Shown here piece by piece: positions 8,453 through 15,764 of a stretch of 35,020 nucleotides of DNA (positions are counted from its first letter, which is position 1; each line of letters opens with the position of its first letter). The position numbers and the translations under genes are program-made. The stretch lies in assembly GCA_011390755.1 (NCBI GenBank), contig JAABRU010000043.1, positions 1 through 35,020 of the forward strand, written 5' to 3'. This DNA is from Desulfobacteraceae bacterium (GTDB lineage: Bacteria; Desulfobacterota; Desulfobacteria; Desulfobacterales; Desulfococcaceae). Under the pieces are notes generated by a model, which made no database searches, had not been told where the DNA came from, and worked only from the letters and a program-made list of their open reading frames with translations.

Positions 8453-9445
8453 TTAATTTTTGTTTGTCCTGATTTGATGAAGATATGCCTCGATTTCCTC
8501 TTCGGAAAGTCCGTTCAGGCGATCCCTGGGGTCTAGCCCTTTCAGGCGATCTTCGGGTTTGTATCTGGACAGAACCTCTTCCGGTTTGTATCTGGACAGA
8601 ACCTCTTCCGGTTTGTATCTGGACAGAACCTCTTCCGGTTTGTATCTGGACAGAACCTCTTCCGGTTTGTATCTGGACAGAACCTCTTCAGTCTCAAGGC
8701 CCTTGAGACGATCTTCTGTTGACAGGCCGGAAAGAATGAGATCCGCCCACTTTTTCCCCATTTCTATTACTTTTTCAGGGGTCAGCTCCAATGTTTCCAT
8801 ATATTCTCCTTTCTCTGAAAACCAGAAACACAGCAGACCTTCCACAAGCCACTGAATCTGTGCCCGCAACATTTTAAATCCCTGTCGTTTCAGTGCATCA
8901 AAGGCTGCAAGTTTTTCTTTTTTGCGACTGGCAAAGCATTTGACAAAAGCGTTATGCGGCTCATCGCTCAGACTGTTGAGACAAAGCAGCGGAATTTTTT
9001 CAAGCATCCAGAAGTCATGACGGTAAACCCCTTTTACCTCAGTCGGGAAATATCCGAATGTATTCAGGGATGCATTTTTGGGTGTTTTCGAACTGATAAC
9101 AAAGGCCTGCACCTCTTTTTGCGACAGATTGCTGCTTTGTCTGTAAAAATATTCATACCCGCTGATCTGGCGGAAGGTTTCCTTTGTCACGGATTCCGTA
9201 TATTTAAATTCAATCAGAATATGCCCGGCCCTGCTGTCCCGTATTCCGTCCGGCAGAAAGCGCAACTGTTCCGGAGTCCACTCTCCGTGCTGTTTTCTGA
9301 GCAGAAGAATATCGGCCTGAGGGGAGCCTGCCATCACGGGAAATTCGGTATATACCAGAACTCCGGTGGGTTTCAGGAGTTCCTCCAGCAGTCTGCCCAG
9401 AAGCCGGTGCCAGCGGGTTTTTCCGGGTTCGGATGTTTTTTTCAT
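8453..9445 (-). CDS. Rpn-like PD-(D/E)xK nuclease with tandem 9-aa repeats
   Basis: A 330-aa protein resembling the Rpn (recombination-promoting nuclease, YhgA-like) group. The N-terminal domain carries a PD-(D/E)xK-type core: Asp45 in SPQADILLL, then Glu79 and Lys81 in ILIEFKYTES. This suggests a Mg-dependent DNA endonuclease. The C-terminal third is repetitive: about five units of EEVLSRYKP followed by related RLKGL and RLNGL units, ending in EEEIEAYLHQI. The repeats are exact 27-bp units in DNA, so copy-number change would keep the frame. The start is the ATG at 9445; its Shine-Dalgarno is weak. Direct R3 repeats flank the gene 26 bp upstream and 67 bp downstream. The family assignment is from motif reading, and activity is untested. 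Confidence 0.75.
   Translation of the reverse strand: MKKTSEPGKTRWHRLLGRLLEELLKPTGVLVYTEFPVMAGSPQADILLLRKQHGEWTPEQLRFLPDGIRDSRAGHILIEFKYTESVTKETFRQISGYEYFYRQSSNLSQKEVQAFVISSKTPKNASLNTFGYFPTEVKGVYRHDFWMLEKIPLLCLNSLSDEPHNAFVKCFASRKKEKLAAFDALKRQGFKMLRAQIQWLVEGLLCFWFSEKGEYMETLELTPEKVIEMGKKWADLILSGLSTEDRLKGLETEEVLSRYKPEEVLSRYKPEEVLSRYKPEEVLSRYKPEEVLSRYKPEDRLKGLDPRDRLNGLSEEEIEAYLHQIRTNKN
8556..8690. repeat. 27-bp coding tandem repeat, five units
   Basis: Five contiguous 27-bp units, 8556-8582 through 8664-8690, with the unit beginning GGTTTGTATCTGGACAGAAC. The units are almost identical; the last differs by its final base. They encode EEVLSRYKP repeats near the C terminus of the Rpn-like protein. 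Because 27 is a multiple of three, slippage would alter length without a frameshift. Confidence 0.9.
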
Positions 9446-9471
9446 TTTATTCTTTCAAAGTAAAAAATAAT

Positions 9472-9574
9472 TGACGATCTCGTAAAAAGTCGGAAAATCA
9501 GGTTTTGATACATATTAATTTACTGATTTTATTAACAGCAATTTTTGAAATTTGGACTTTTTACCGATGCATCA
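9472..9574. repeat. R3 repeat copy B
   Basis: Direct copy of the 8283-8385 element. Nearly every base is shared from CGTAAAAAGTC through GACTTTTTACCGAT. It lies 26 bp upstream of the Rpn-like gene start, so it may also hold or disturb that gene's promoter. Confidence 0.75.
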
Positions 9575-9938
9575 TAATTCTGATACACCAAAATACACAT
9601 AAATAAAGCGGAATGCAAGCAGTTCCGGCAGAATTGGCGGTGTTGATGGGTGGGGCCTCAATATGATGTTAACATCTATAATTGGCAACTACTGCTCTGT
9701 CAAAGTTAAACTGATGGGTAAAAACGGGTGAACCGCATTCTGCGGCACGCACGGTTTTCAAAACCGTGTTACAGAAGACTTTGCCGGAAATAAAAAAATG
9801 ACAGAAAAATTTACCGCAAAGACGCAGGGGACGCAAAGATGCAAAGGTTTTTTCCCTGCGTCCCCTGCGTCTTTGCGGTGAAAACCTTATTTCCGATAAT
9901 TTTTGATATAACCCGTCAGATAAATGTTGACAGAACAC
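9575..9938. other. Intergenic stretch with a strong hairpin
   Basis: No gene is supported. Minus-strand frames through this stretch translate repeat sequence. Besides the 23-bp inverted repeat at 9813-9879 there is a short palindrome, CACGGTTTTCAAAACCGTG, near 9751-9769. Confidence 0.5.
9813..9879. repeat. Perfect 23-bp inverted repeat (GACGCA/CGCAAAG type)
   Basis: Arms 9813-9835 and 9857-9879 are exact reverse complements (beginning ACCGCAAAGACGCAGGGGAC), with a 21-bp loop. The same word family appears as the tandem repeat at 11352-11409. Repeats built on CGCAAAG and GACGCA are scattered widely in environmental bacterial genomes. Their function is not established. Confidence 0.8.
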
Positions 9939-10078
9939 TAGGCGATTTCCAAATATGAATGCAGCGCTTCCGCAGGAGTCACAGACGGAAAGTCTGTAAG
10001 CGGGCTGCCGTCTGTCAGGCACTGCCGGACTTTCAGTCTGGCACTCCTTCGCTACATTTTTTTCAGGAAATCACCTTA
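9939..10078. repeat. R1 repeat copy 2
   Basis: Full-length copy in the same orientation as 6236-6375 and very similar to it. Terminal repeats TAGGCGATTTCC and GGAAATCACCTTA are intact. It lies immediately downstream of the VWA gene stop, where its hairpin could act on transcript ends. Confidence 0.75.
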
Positions 10079-10102
10079 GATACTGTATTTCCGACAAGTC
10101 TG

Positions 10103-11293
10103 TTATTTTTCCATCAGCCGGGTCACGGCTTTTTCCAGTCCGTCTATGGACAGTTCAAACATAGGGAAGATTTCAGATATGACTCCGATTGTCCGGGTAT
10201 ATCTCCAGTTGGCTTCGGGCACCGGATTCAGCCAGATGCTGCGGGGGAAGGTTTCCGCCAGAAAACGCAACTGCTCGATACTCGGTTTTCCGCTGCGTTC
10301 CTCCAGATAGATGGAACCGTCCGAGATCATGAGTTCATAGGGAGCCATACTGGCATCACCGAGCATAATGAAACGGGTTTCCGGATCAAAACGGCTAACG
10401 TCCGAAATTTTTACCGGTTTGCGGTAACGGGCCGGATCTTCCCAGAGATTGTCATAAACGGTATTGTGGAAAAAATAGGTTTTCAGTTCCTTAAACTGTG
10501 ACCGCGCATAACTGAAAAGGGTTTGGACAACAGGAATATAGGGATCCATAGACCATCCCCCGTTATCTATGGCAAGAATAACTTTCAGGCGGTCTTTGAG
10601 ACTTCTTTCAAAAACGATTTCAATTTCCCCCGCATTTTTCATGGTCCGGTAAATCGTTTCATCCACATTCACCTGATCTTTGGGTCCGGCCGGAATCATA
10701 TTCCGCAGGCGTTTCAGTGCTTCCCCCATCATGGCCTGTGTGAGCGGGCCTTCCAATGAATAATCTTTATATCTGCGATCCAGGGCAACTTTTACTGCGG
10801 ATTTATTCCGGGAAATCCCGCCCACGCGCATTCCGCCCGGATGATAACCCGAATGCCCCACAGGGGATGTTCCTCCCGTGCCGATCCATTTATTGCCGCC
10901 GTGGTGTTCCCCTTTCTGCTCTTTCAGACGTTCTTTAAAATATGCAATCAGCTCCTCAGCTGTCATGCGGCTGAGTTTTTCTTCATCCGTTCCCAGCGCC
11001 TTTGCCAGCGAGCGGGGATTTTTCAGCCATTCATCCAGCAGCATTTTTGCCATCTCATCTATTTCAAAGCCCCGGTCATCAGGCAGTTCCGCCCCTTCAA
11101 AATAATGGACAAATACCTGATCGAAAAGATCAAAATAGCGTTCGCTTTTCACCAGAATGGCGCGGGAGGCCGTATAAAAGTCATTTAGGGAATGAATCAG
11201 TCCCGCAGACAATGCTTTCTGCAAAGTCAGAAAGGATGTCGGACTTACGGGAATACCGGCATTTTTCAGTGTATAAAAAAAGGGAATAAACAT
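10103..11293 (-). CDS. CoxE-like VWA domain protein
   Basis: A 396-aa cytoplasmic protein of the VWA/CoxE-like family. The N-terminal half is helical and family-specific, including a Gly-rich stretch near 130-160 (GGTSPVGHSGYHPGG). The C-terminal von Willebrand A domain begins about residue 235. The metal site that would read DxSxS is DNGGWSM here (Asp243), an altered MIDAS also seen in this subfamily. Relatives usually work with a MoxR AAA+ ATPase as a chaperone pair, but no MoxR gene is next to it. The start is the ATG at 11293 with AAGGA rather far upstream (about 13 nt). An R1 repeat follows the stop. Client and role are unknown. Confidence 0.75.
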   Translation of the reverse strand: MFIPFFYTLKNAGIPVSPTSFLTLQKALSAGLIHSLNDFYTASRAILVKSERYFDLFDQVFVHYFEGAELPDDRGFEIDEMAKMLLDEWLKNPRSLAKALGTDEEKLSRMTAEELIAYFKERLKEQKGEHHGGNKWIGTGGTSPVGHSGYHPGGMRVGGISRNKSAVKVALDRRYKDYSLEGPLTQAMMGEALKRLRNMIPAGPKDQVNVDETIYRTMKNAGEIEIVFERSLKDRLKVILAIDNGGWSMDPYIPVVQTLFSYARSQFKELKTYFFHNTVYDNLWEDPARYRKPVKISDVSRFDPETRFIMLGDASMAPYELMISDGSIYLEERSGKPSIEQLRFLAETFPRSIWLNPVPEANWRYTRTIGVISEIFPMFELSIDGLEKAVTRLMEK

Positions 11294-11351
11294 GGATAAA
11301 TAATTTCCTTATTCAACCGCAAAGATCGCAAAGCCGGTATGAGTCTGTTTT

Positions 11352-11409
11352 CTCTGCGTCCTTTGCGAAAACCTCTGCGTCCTTTGCGAAAACCTCTGCG
11401 TCCTTTGCA
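11352..11409. repeat. 21-bp tandem repeat, 2.8 units
   Basis: The unit CTCTGCGTCCTTTGCGAAAA plus C repeats at 11352-11372, 11373-11393 and partially 11394-11409. It shares words with the 23-bp inverted repeat at 9813-9879. It lies about 60 bp upstream of the VWA gene start, so it may overlap that gene's promoter region. Confidence 0.8.
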
Positions 11410-11416
11410 TTAAAAG

Positions 11417-11762
11417 AATGTACCGCTGCTGAAGGAGAGCCGCAGACGGAAGGTCTGCAAGCGGACTGTCAGATGCCAGACACTGCCAAACTTTCCGTTC
11501 GGCACTCCTTTGCTGCTGCATTGTTTCACTTCGGCACTCAGCAAAAAATAACTGCCCCGTTTCATCTGATCAGGGGACGGAATGCACAGTTTCTGTTTAT
11601 CCGCAGGATATTTCCGGAGAATTTATTTCTTACCGGGTCCCTTAAAACTGTGCAGGTATTTCGGAGCAGAACATCCGAATGCCGGGTTGCGCTTCGCTAA
11701 CCCGACCTGCAATTTCAGACAGAGCACTGCATTTTTTTCAGAAAATCCCCCGGGGTGATTTC
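11417..11762. repeat. R1 repeat copy 4, interrupted by R2
   Basis: The left part (11417-11516) matches R1 internal sequence, from GAATGTACCG through GGCACTCCTTTGC. The R1 right end resumes at about 11727 with ATTTTTTTCAGAAAATC. The interval between is an R2 element. The left terminal inverted repeat of R1 is missing, replaced by the 21-bp tandem repeat. Confidence 0.6.
11517..11726. repeat. R2 repeat copy 2, itself carrying a 109-bp insert
   Basis: The left end TGCATTGTTTCACTT stops at 11531. The R2 core resumes at 11641 (CTTAAAACTGTGCAGG) and runs to about 11726. The 109 bp at 11532-11640 are absent from copy 1 and are bounded by CTT on both sides. The right arm has lost TTAAATGAAA relative to copy 1. 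Confidence 0.6.
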
Positions 11763-11777
11763 CGGCGGTATGCCCCC

Positions 11778-12704
11778 TTACCTGCGGTTAAACAGAATCA
11801 TTCCTCCGAAAATAAACATCATACCCCACAGATGATAGGCCTGCAGGTGTTCATCCAGCCAGAAAATGGCCATGACAGAAGCAAATACCGGAATAAGGTT
11901 GATGAAAAGTCCGGTGCGGTTGGCTCCGATGGTGACTGCACCCCGGTTCCAGCAGAGATAGGCTATAATGGATGGGAAAATGGCCACATAAAGAATGCTC
12001 AGGATGACAGGCACATCAACTGTATAGGGTTTGCAGTATATATTTTCCCATATGTATAATGGAAGGAGGCCCAGTACACCGATACCGAAAGTATAGGTGA
12101 CAAAGCTCAGGGGATGAATGGGAGGACGTTTCCGCAGGAGTGCCGTATAAAATGCATAGAGAATCACGGCAATTATCATCAGGATATCCCCCCGGGCAAA
12201 AGACATGCTGACAAAGGCGCTGAGATCGCCGCGCAGCACCACAAGGACTGCCCCGAAAATGCACAGCATGACCCCTGTCCCCTGAATAAAAATGATCCGC
12301 TCTTTAAAAAGAAACAGGGAAATGAGGATAATAAAGGCAGGCATTGCAGTCTGAATCAGTGCCCCGTTAATGGCCGTCATGGTGTGAACCGCGGTATAGA
12401 GCAGGGTATTAAAAGAGGAAATGCCGATGAGGGAAAGCAGAACCATGAATTTCCAGCGCTTCCTTACCTCCGGAAAATCCCGGCGGGCATAAGACCATGT
12501 AAAAGGCAGCAGCAGGAGAAAGGCTATGGCCCATCGCCAGAAAGAAAGTGTGACCGGCGGAATCAGGTGATAAATGCCGCGGGCCAGCACAATATTCCCT
12601 GCCCAGCACAAAGGCGCAACAGCCACAATAAGATAGGGCAGAATGCCCCTGAAAGCAGATTTCTGTATTTTCATTTTATTCATATCCTGTGACACCCATA
12701 TCAT
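11778..12704 (-). CDS. EamA/DMT-superfamily transporter
   Basis: A 308-aa inner-membrane protein with about ten hydrophobic helices arranged as two EamA repeats. WAGNIVLARG and FWRWAIAFLLLLPF are in the first half, and YLCWNRGAVTIGANRTGLFINLIPVFA is split over the second. Family members export amino acids, nucleosides or other small metabolites; the substrate cannot be told. The ATG at 12704 is preceded by AAAAGG. In-frame ATGs at 12683 and 12674 are alternatives and would start closer to the first helix. It lies 67 bp downstream of the 756-aa unknown gene on the same strand and may be cotranscribed with it. Confidence 0.9.
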   Translation of the reverse strand: MIWVSQDMNKMKIQKSAFRGILPYLIVAVAPLCWAGNIVLARGIYHLIPPVTLSFWRWAIAFLLLLPFTWSYARRDFPEVRKRWKFMVLLSLIGISSFNTLLYTAVHTMTAINGALIQTAMPAFIILISLFLFKERIIFIQGTGVMLCIFGAVLVVLRGDLSAFVSMSFARGDILMIIAVILYAFYTALLRKRPPIHPLSFVTYTFGIGVLGLLPLYIWENIYCKPYTVDVPVILSILYVAIFPSIIAYLCWNRGAVTIGANRTGLFINLIPVFASVMAIFWLDEHLQAYHLWGMMFIFGGMILFNRR

Positions 12705-12771
12705 TTTTTTTCCTTTTCGTCTTCAGAAAAATCTCCGGGCCGGATATGAATAATATGACGGATTCTCCTGT

Positions 12772-15042
12772 CTATGCCTGCATTTCTGTCCGCTTTCGGA
12801 TGCTGTCTTCCGCGCTGGCGGTCCATTGCATCATCCGGCGCATTTTTACAATGCAGCGGGAGTCCATGGGCAGTGCCAGAAAACGGCCTTCGTTCTGTGT
12901 AATTTTGCGCAAATTCCGCACATCATCGCGGGTTCCCATCTTTTCCAGACCGCGGATGATGACAGTCATATGCTGTATCACAGATTCCAGACTGTCCTGC
13001 ATTTTGGGAGAAAGATAAATATCAGCGGAAGGCTCCCCGTAACGGCTGAGTGCATTGCGCAGCACCCGCAAAGCAGTTTCCCCGCCAAGCAGAATCAGAA
13101 AAATATGCAGCTCTCTTTCCAGGGAAAGCAGAAAACGGATGCTCATTCCGGCTTTTTCATCCGATGCAGCGGCACCGGCCAGCTCTCTGTTAAGAGTCCG
13201 GATTTTACGAAAAATATCTTCCCTCCGTCTCCTGATCATCTCTGCCCCCTGTTTGGCAGCCGCGGGATGCAGCCCGTTATTGCCCATCAGAACTTCTTCC
13301 GGAGTCATTTCAATATCCGCGGTAACCTCCCTGTAATAATCCCGGATGAGAAGATTGCTCAGCATCAGGGCATTTCTGTCGGAAAAACTTATCTGATCCG
13401 GTTTTTCCAGCACATCTCCGAGCAGAATTTCCAGGGCGTACTGGGGCTGATGCATCCGCGCAATCAGAGAGCGGAAAGAATTGAGAAAGGCAATTCTGTC
13501 ATTTCTTTCAGGTGTTTCTTTGAGATAATGCCACAGAAAGCGGAATATCTTTTTTTCATAGCGGATAAAATCCGGGATATGAGAGTCAAAAACCGAGCGG
13601 AGAAAATGTCCGTCCTGACTGAAACATTTGCGCAGCAGGGAAATCAGGTGTTTTACATTGGGTGCGGAAATGCCGAAATCGGCAGCCAGACTTTCATAAT
13701 CCTGCACGTCAAAATCAATTTTTCTGCGCATTATATCTTTTATTTTTTTACTGGCCTTGGCCCGGTCTTTATAATGCCGGATAATATTCTGCAATTTGCC
13801 GTGAATTTTACCGATGGTTTCCGGTTCGGCGTGCCGGGAGCGGATTTTGAGCATGTTTTTCTGAATAATCAGGTCATCAAAAACCTCATCCCGGATTTCT
13901 TCAAAACGTTCGCTGATATTGCGCAGCACTTCCTGCTCGGTTTCCGGATCATCGGATTTGTTTTTTACTGTATTCAGAAAATCTGTGGTCAGACGGAGAC
14001 GCTGCCCCAGATGGCCGGAACTGATTTCTTTGTAATCCTTTCCGTAAACACTCTGAATGATCTGCGCGGTATTTTGGGGGGACTCTGAAAAATATGCCCC
14101 GGCCGTCCGGGCCAGGCGAACCTGTCCGCCGCTCATCCGCGTCCGGTTTTCATCCAGGCAGAGCCATTTGAGATGATTGATTTCAATGGGCGGAACACGC
14201 AGTCTGTCTTTCAGATTTCTGGCATGGATAATGGCTTCATAAGTACCGGTATAGGGATGATTTTTCTTTAATTTATCCGCCTCTTTCAGACTGGCGGCAC
14301 TTTTGCGCACCAGTATCTGCATTGTTTCCGGTTTGATATTATTCAGCCCCGCCAGCAGGGTCAGATTAAAATCCCCGGCCCCTCTTTCATCACAGATCAG
14401 GGGAAGAATGGTCTTTCTGCCATTTTTTTCTAATATAATTGGGGAATTATTTTTCAGAGAACGCTGAAAATGTGCAATAATATTCAGGGAATCCCTGAAG
14501 ACTTCGGCCTGTTCTCTGCTAAAAGACCCGGTCTGCCGGGGAATTTTAATATACATATGACTGATTCCGTGTTCCGACAGTGTCTGAAAAGCCTTTCCCA
14601 TGCGGGTGGGCAGATGCATCATCGCGGTTCCCACGCGACTTTTGAGGGCAGCGGCCGTGCCTGCATCTGCCGTGAGACTGCCGAAGGAAATGACATAATC
14701 ATGTTCCGCGGATACACCTGTCCCCGTAGGATAACCCCGATAACGGATCATCAGACTGCCGTCATGTCCGGGACTTCCGGCCAGTTTTTCCAGACATTGC
14801 AGAATCGTGTCCAAACCGTCCTTTTCCTTCCGTATGCCCCTGGAAAGACGCATATCCAGAAACCAGGCAGTGATGGAATGGACAGTTTCTATCATTTGCA
14901 GACGCAGTGCATCCAGTTCCTTTTCTGCCGCGGATATTTTTTCGGCAGTTTCATTCTGATACTCTGTATGGATACCATCCAATTCCTGATACAGACTCAG
15001 GGCATCCTCATCCAGTTTTAACTGATTGGCAGATATATTCAT
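12772..15042 (-). CDS. Unrecognised 756-aa, mostly helical protein
   Basis: I do not recognise this protein. It has no signal peptide and no clear membrane segment, so it is probably cytoplasmic. The first 70 residues are rich in Glu, Ala and Leu and look like coiled coil (EKISAAEKELDALRLQMIE). The rest is helical with many Arg, Lys and Glu, and I see no Walker, HD or nuclease motif. The start is firm: GGGAGGAAT precedes the ATG at 15042. A long plus-strand open frame opposite its middle is a shadow. The gene is preceded by over 700 bp of repeats and intergenic DNA and followed by the EamA gene, so it likely begins its own transcript. A lineage-specific protein of Desulfobacterota is possible but unproven. 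Confidence 0.85.
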   Translation of the reverse strand: MNISANQLKLDEDALSLYQELDGIHTEYQNETAEKISAAEKELDALRLQMIETVHSITAWFLDMRLSRGIRKEKDGLDTILQCLEKLAGSPGHDGSLMIRYRGYPTGTGVSAEHDYVISFGSLTADAGTAAALKSRVGTAMMHLPTRMGKAFQTLSEHGISHMYIKIPRQTGSFSREQAEVFRDSLNIIAHFQRSLKNNSPIILEKNGRKTILPLICDERGAGDFNLTLLAGLNNIKPETMQILVRKSAASLKEADKLKKNHPYTGTYEAIIHARNLKDRLRVPPIEINHLKWLCLDENRTRMSGGQVRLARTAGAYFSESPQNTAQIIQSVYGKDYKEISSGHLGQRLRLTTDFLNTVKNKSDDPETEQEVLRNISERFEEIRDEVFDDLIIQKNMLKIRSRHAEPETIGKIHGKLQNIIRHYKDRAKASKKIKDIMRRKIDFDVQDYESLAADFGISAPNVKHLISLLRKCFSQDGHFLRSVFDSHIPDFIRYEKKIFRFLWHYLKETPERNDRIAFLNSFRSLIARMHQPQYALEILLGDVLEKPDQISFSDRNALMLSNLLIRDYYREVTADIEMTPEEVLMGNNGLHPAAAKQGAEMIRRRREDIFRKIRTLNRELAGAAASDEKAGMSIRFLLSLERELHIFLILLGGETALRVLRNALSRYGEPSADIYLSPKMQDSLESVIQHMTVIIRGLEKMGTRDDVRNLRKITQNEGRFLALPMDSRCIVKMRRMMQWTASAEDSIRKRTEMQA

Positions 15043-15329
15043 AACGGATTCCTCCCTATACTGTTTTGGGGAAATATGGGATAAGATTTAAAAAATGCAA
15101 ACCTTTCCATATTCCGCAGATTTCTTATTCCTGAATTTATTATTGTTCACAACAGGGAATAAAACAATGGGGCATATATGGTAAAGGAAAGGGAGGGAAT
15201 TCCTTATTCACAGGGAGGAAACAGGGATATACTATCTGATGGGCTGCGGAAATGCTCCGGACAAATCCTTCGCGCGTGTTTGAAAAATAAGTGGGCTGTC
15301 AAATATATTTCTGCACACTCAGAAAAACT

Positions 15330-15366
15330 GCGGAGGAGTCCAAACGGAAAGTTTGGACTCCTCCGC
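15330..15366. repeat. Perfect 16-bp hairpin followed by T-run
   Basis: Arms GCGGAGGAGTCCAAAC (15330-15345) and GTTTGGACTCCTCCGC (15351-15366) with loop GGAAA. ATTTTTTAAA follows closely on the plus strand, so it resembles a rho-independent terminator read left to right. No plus-strand gene precedes it, however. The words GGAGTC and ACGGAAAGT resemble the inside of R1, so it may be an R1-related relic. Confidence 0.7.
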
Positions 15367-15392
15367 CCGGATTTTTTAAAAGGGTAAAAAAT

Positions 15393-15495
15393 TGATGAAC
15401 CGGTAAAAAGTCATTTTTCCGGAATTCAGCCTTAATAAAATCAGCTTCTTAAATTACTGAAAAACCCGGATTTCGGACTTTTTACATATTCATCA
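15393..15495. repeat. R3 repeat copy C (inverted)
   Basis: Same family as 8283-8385, but reversed and more diverged. The ends TGATGAACCGGTAAAAAGTC and GACTTTTTACATATTCATCA are conserved, as is the TTAATAAAATCAG core read in reverse. Confidence 0.65.
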
Positions 15496-15517
15496 AAAAT
15501 TGATTTGACATTCCGCT

Positions 15518-15611
15518 TAGAACCTGTCCGAAAACCTTTGAAACCGATTTTTAAACCCGGTAAAAGCAGGGGTTCCGAACATCGGGAAACAGGTTTTCGG
15601 ATAGGCTCTTA
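15518..15611. repeat. R4 element, about 94 bp with terminal inverted repeats
   Basis: The left end TAGAACCTGTCCGAAAACCT pairs with the right end AGGTTTTCGGATAGGCTCTT, with a few mismatches. It is a single copy in this window. It abuts R1 copy 3 directly, the two sharing TTA at the junction. Confidence 0.55.
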
Positions 15612-15751
15612 GGCGATTTCCGAATATGAATGTACCGAATCTGAGGGAGTCACAGACGGAAAGTCTGTGCGCGGGACTGTCATCCGCCGGACACTGCCGG
15701 ACTTTCCGTCCGGCACTCCTCCGGTATCATCTTTTCCGGAAATCACCTTAA
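15609..15751. repeat. R1 repeat copy 3
   Basis: Full-length but more diverged copy. The terminal repeats TTAGGCGATTTCC and GGAAATCACCTTAA are intact. Internal arms (GACGGAAAGTCTGT, CGGACTTTCCGTCCGG) fold into a hairpin. It ends 13 bp before the stop codon side of the kinase-like gene at 15765. Confidence 0.7.
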
Positions 15752-15764
15752 GCACCGGCCCGGT

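Larger units (their letters stand above)
11294..11777. other. Intergenic repeat mosaic
   Basis: No gene is supported between the VWA and EamA genes. The stretch is made of the 21-bp tandem repeat (11352-11409), a disrupted R1 (11417-11762) and an R2 lodged inside it (11517-11726). A hairpin with arms near AAATCNCCCC lies at 11742-11762, just downstream of the EamA stop. It could help terminate EamA transcription. Confidence 0.55.
15043..15764. other. Intergenic stretch with repeat island
   Basis: No gene is supported. A 69-codon plus-strand frame at 15178 has no ribosome site and ends in the hairpin. The first 280 bp are AT-rich and probably hold the promoter of the 756-aa gene, though I could not fix its boxes. 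The rest is packed with a hairpin (15330-15366), R3 copy C, R4 and R1 copy 3, all described separately. Confidence 0.55.

Noticed and set aside
8556..8690. Possible CRISPR array
   Set aside because: The 27-bp units are contiguous with no spacers and lie in frame inside a coding region.
12826..14088. 420-codon plus-strand open frame opposite the 756-aa gene
   Set aside because: Shadow frame: it lacks a ribosome site, while the minus-strand gene has an excellent one and spans the whole interval.
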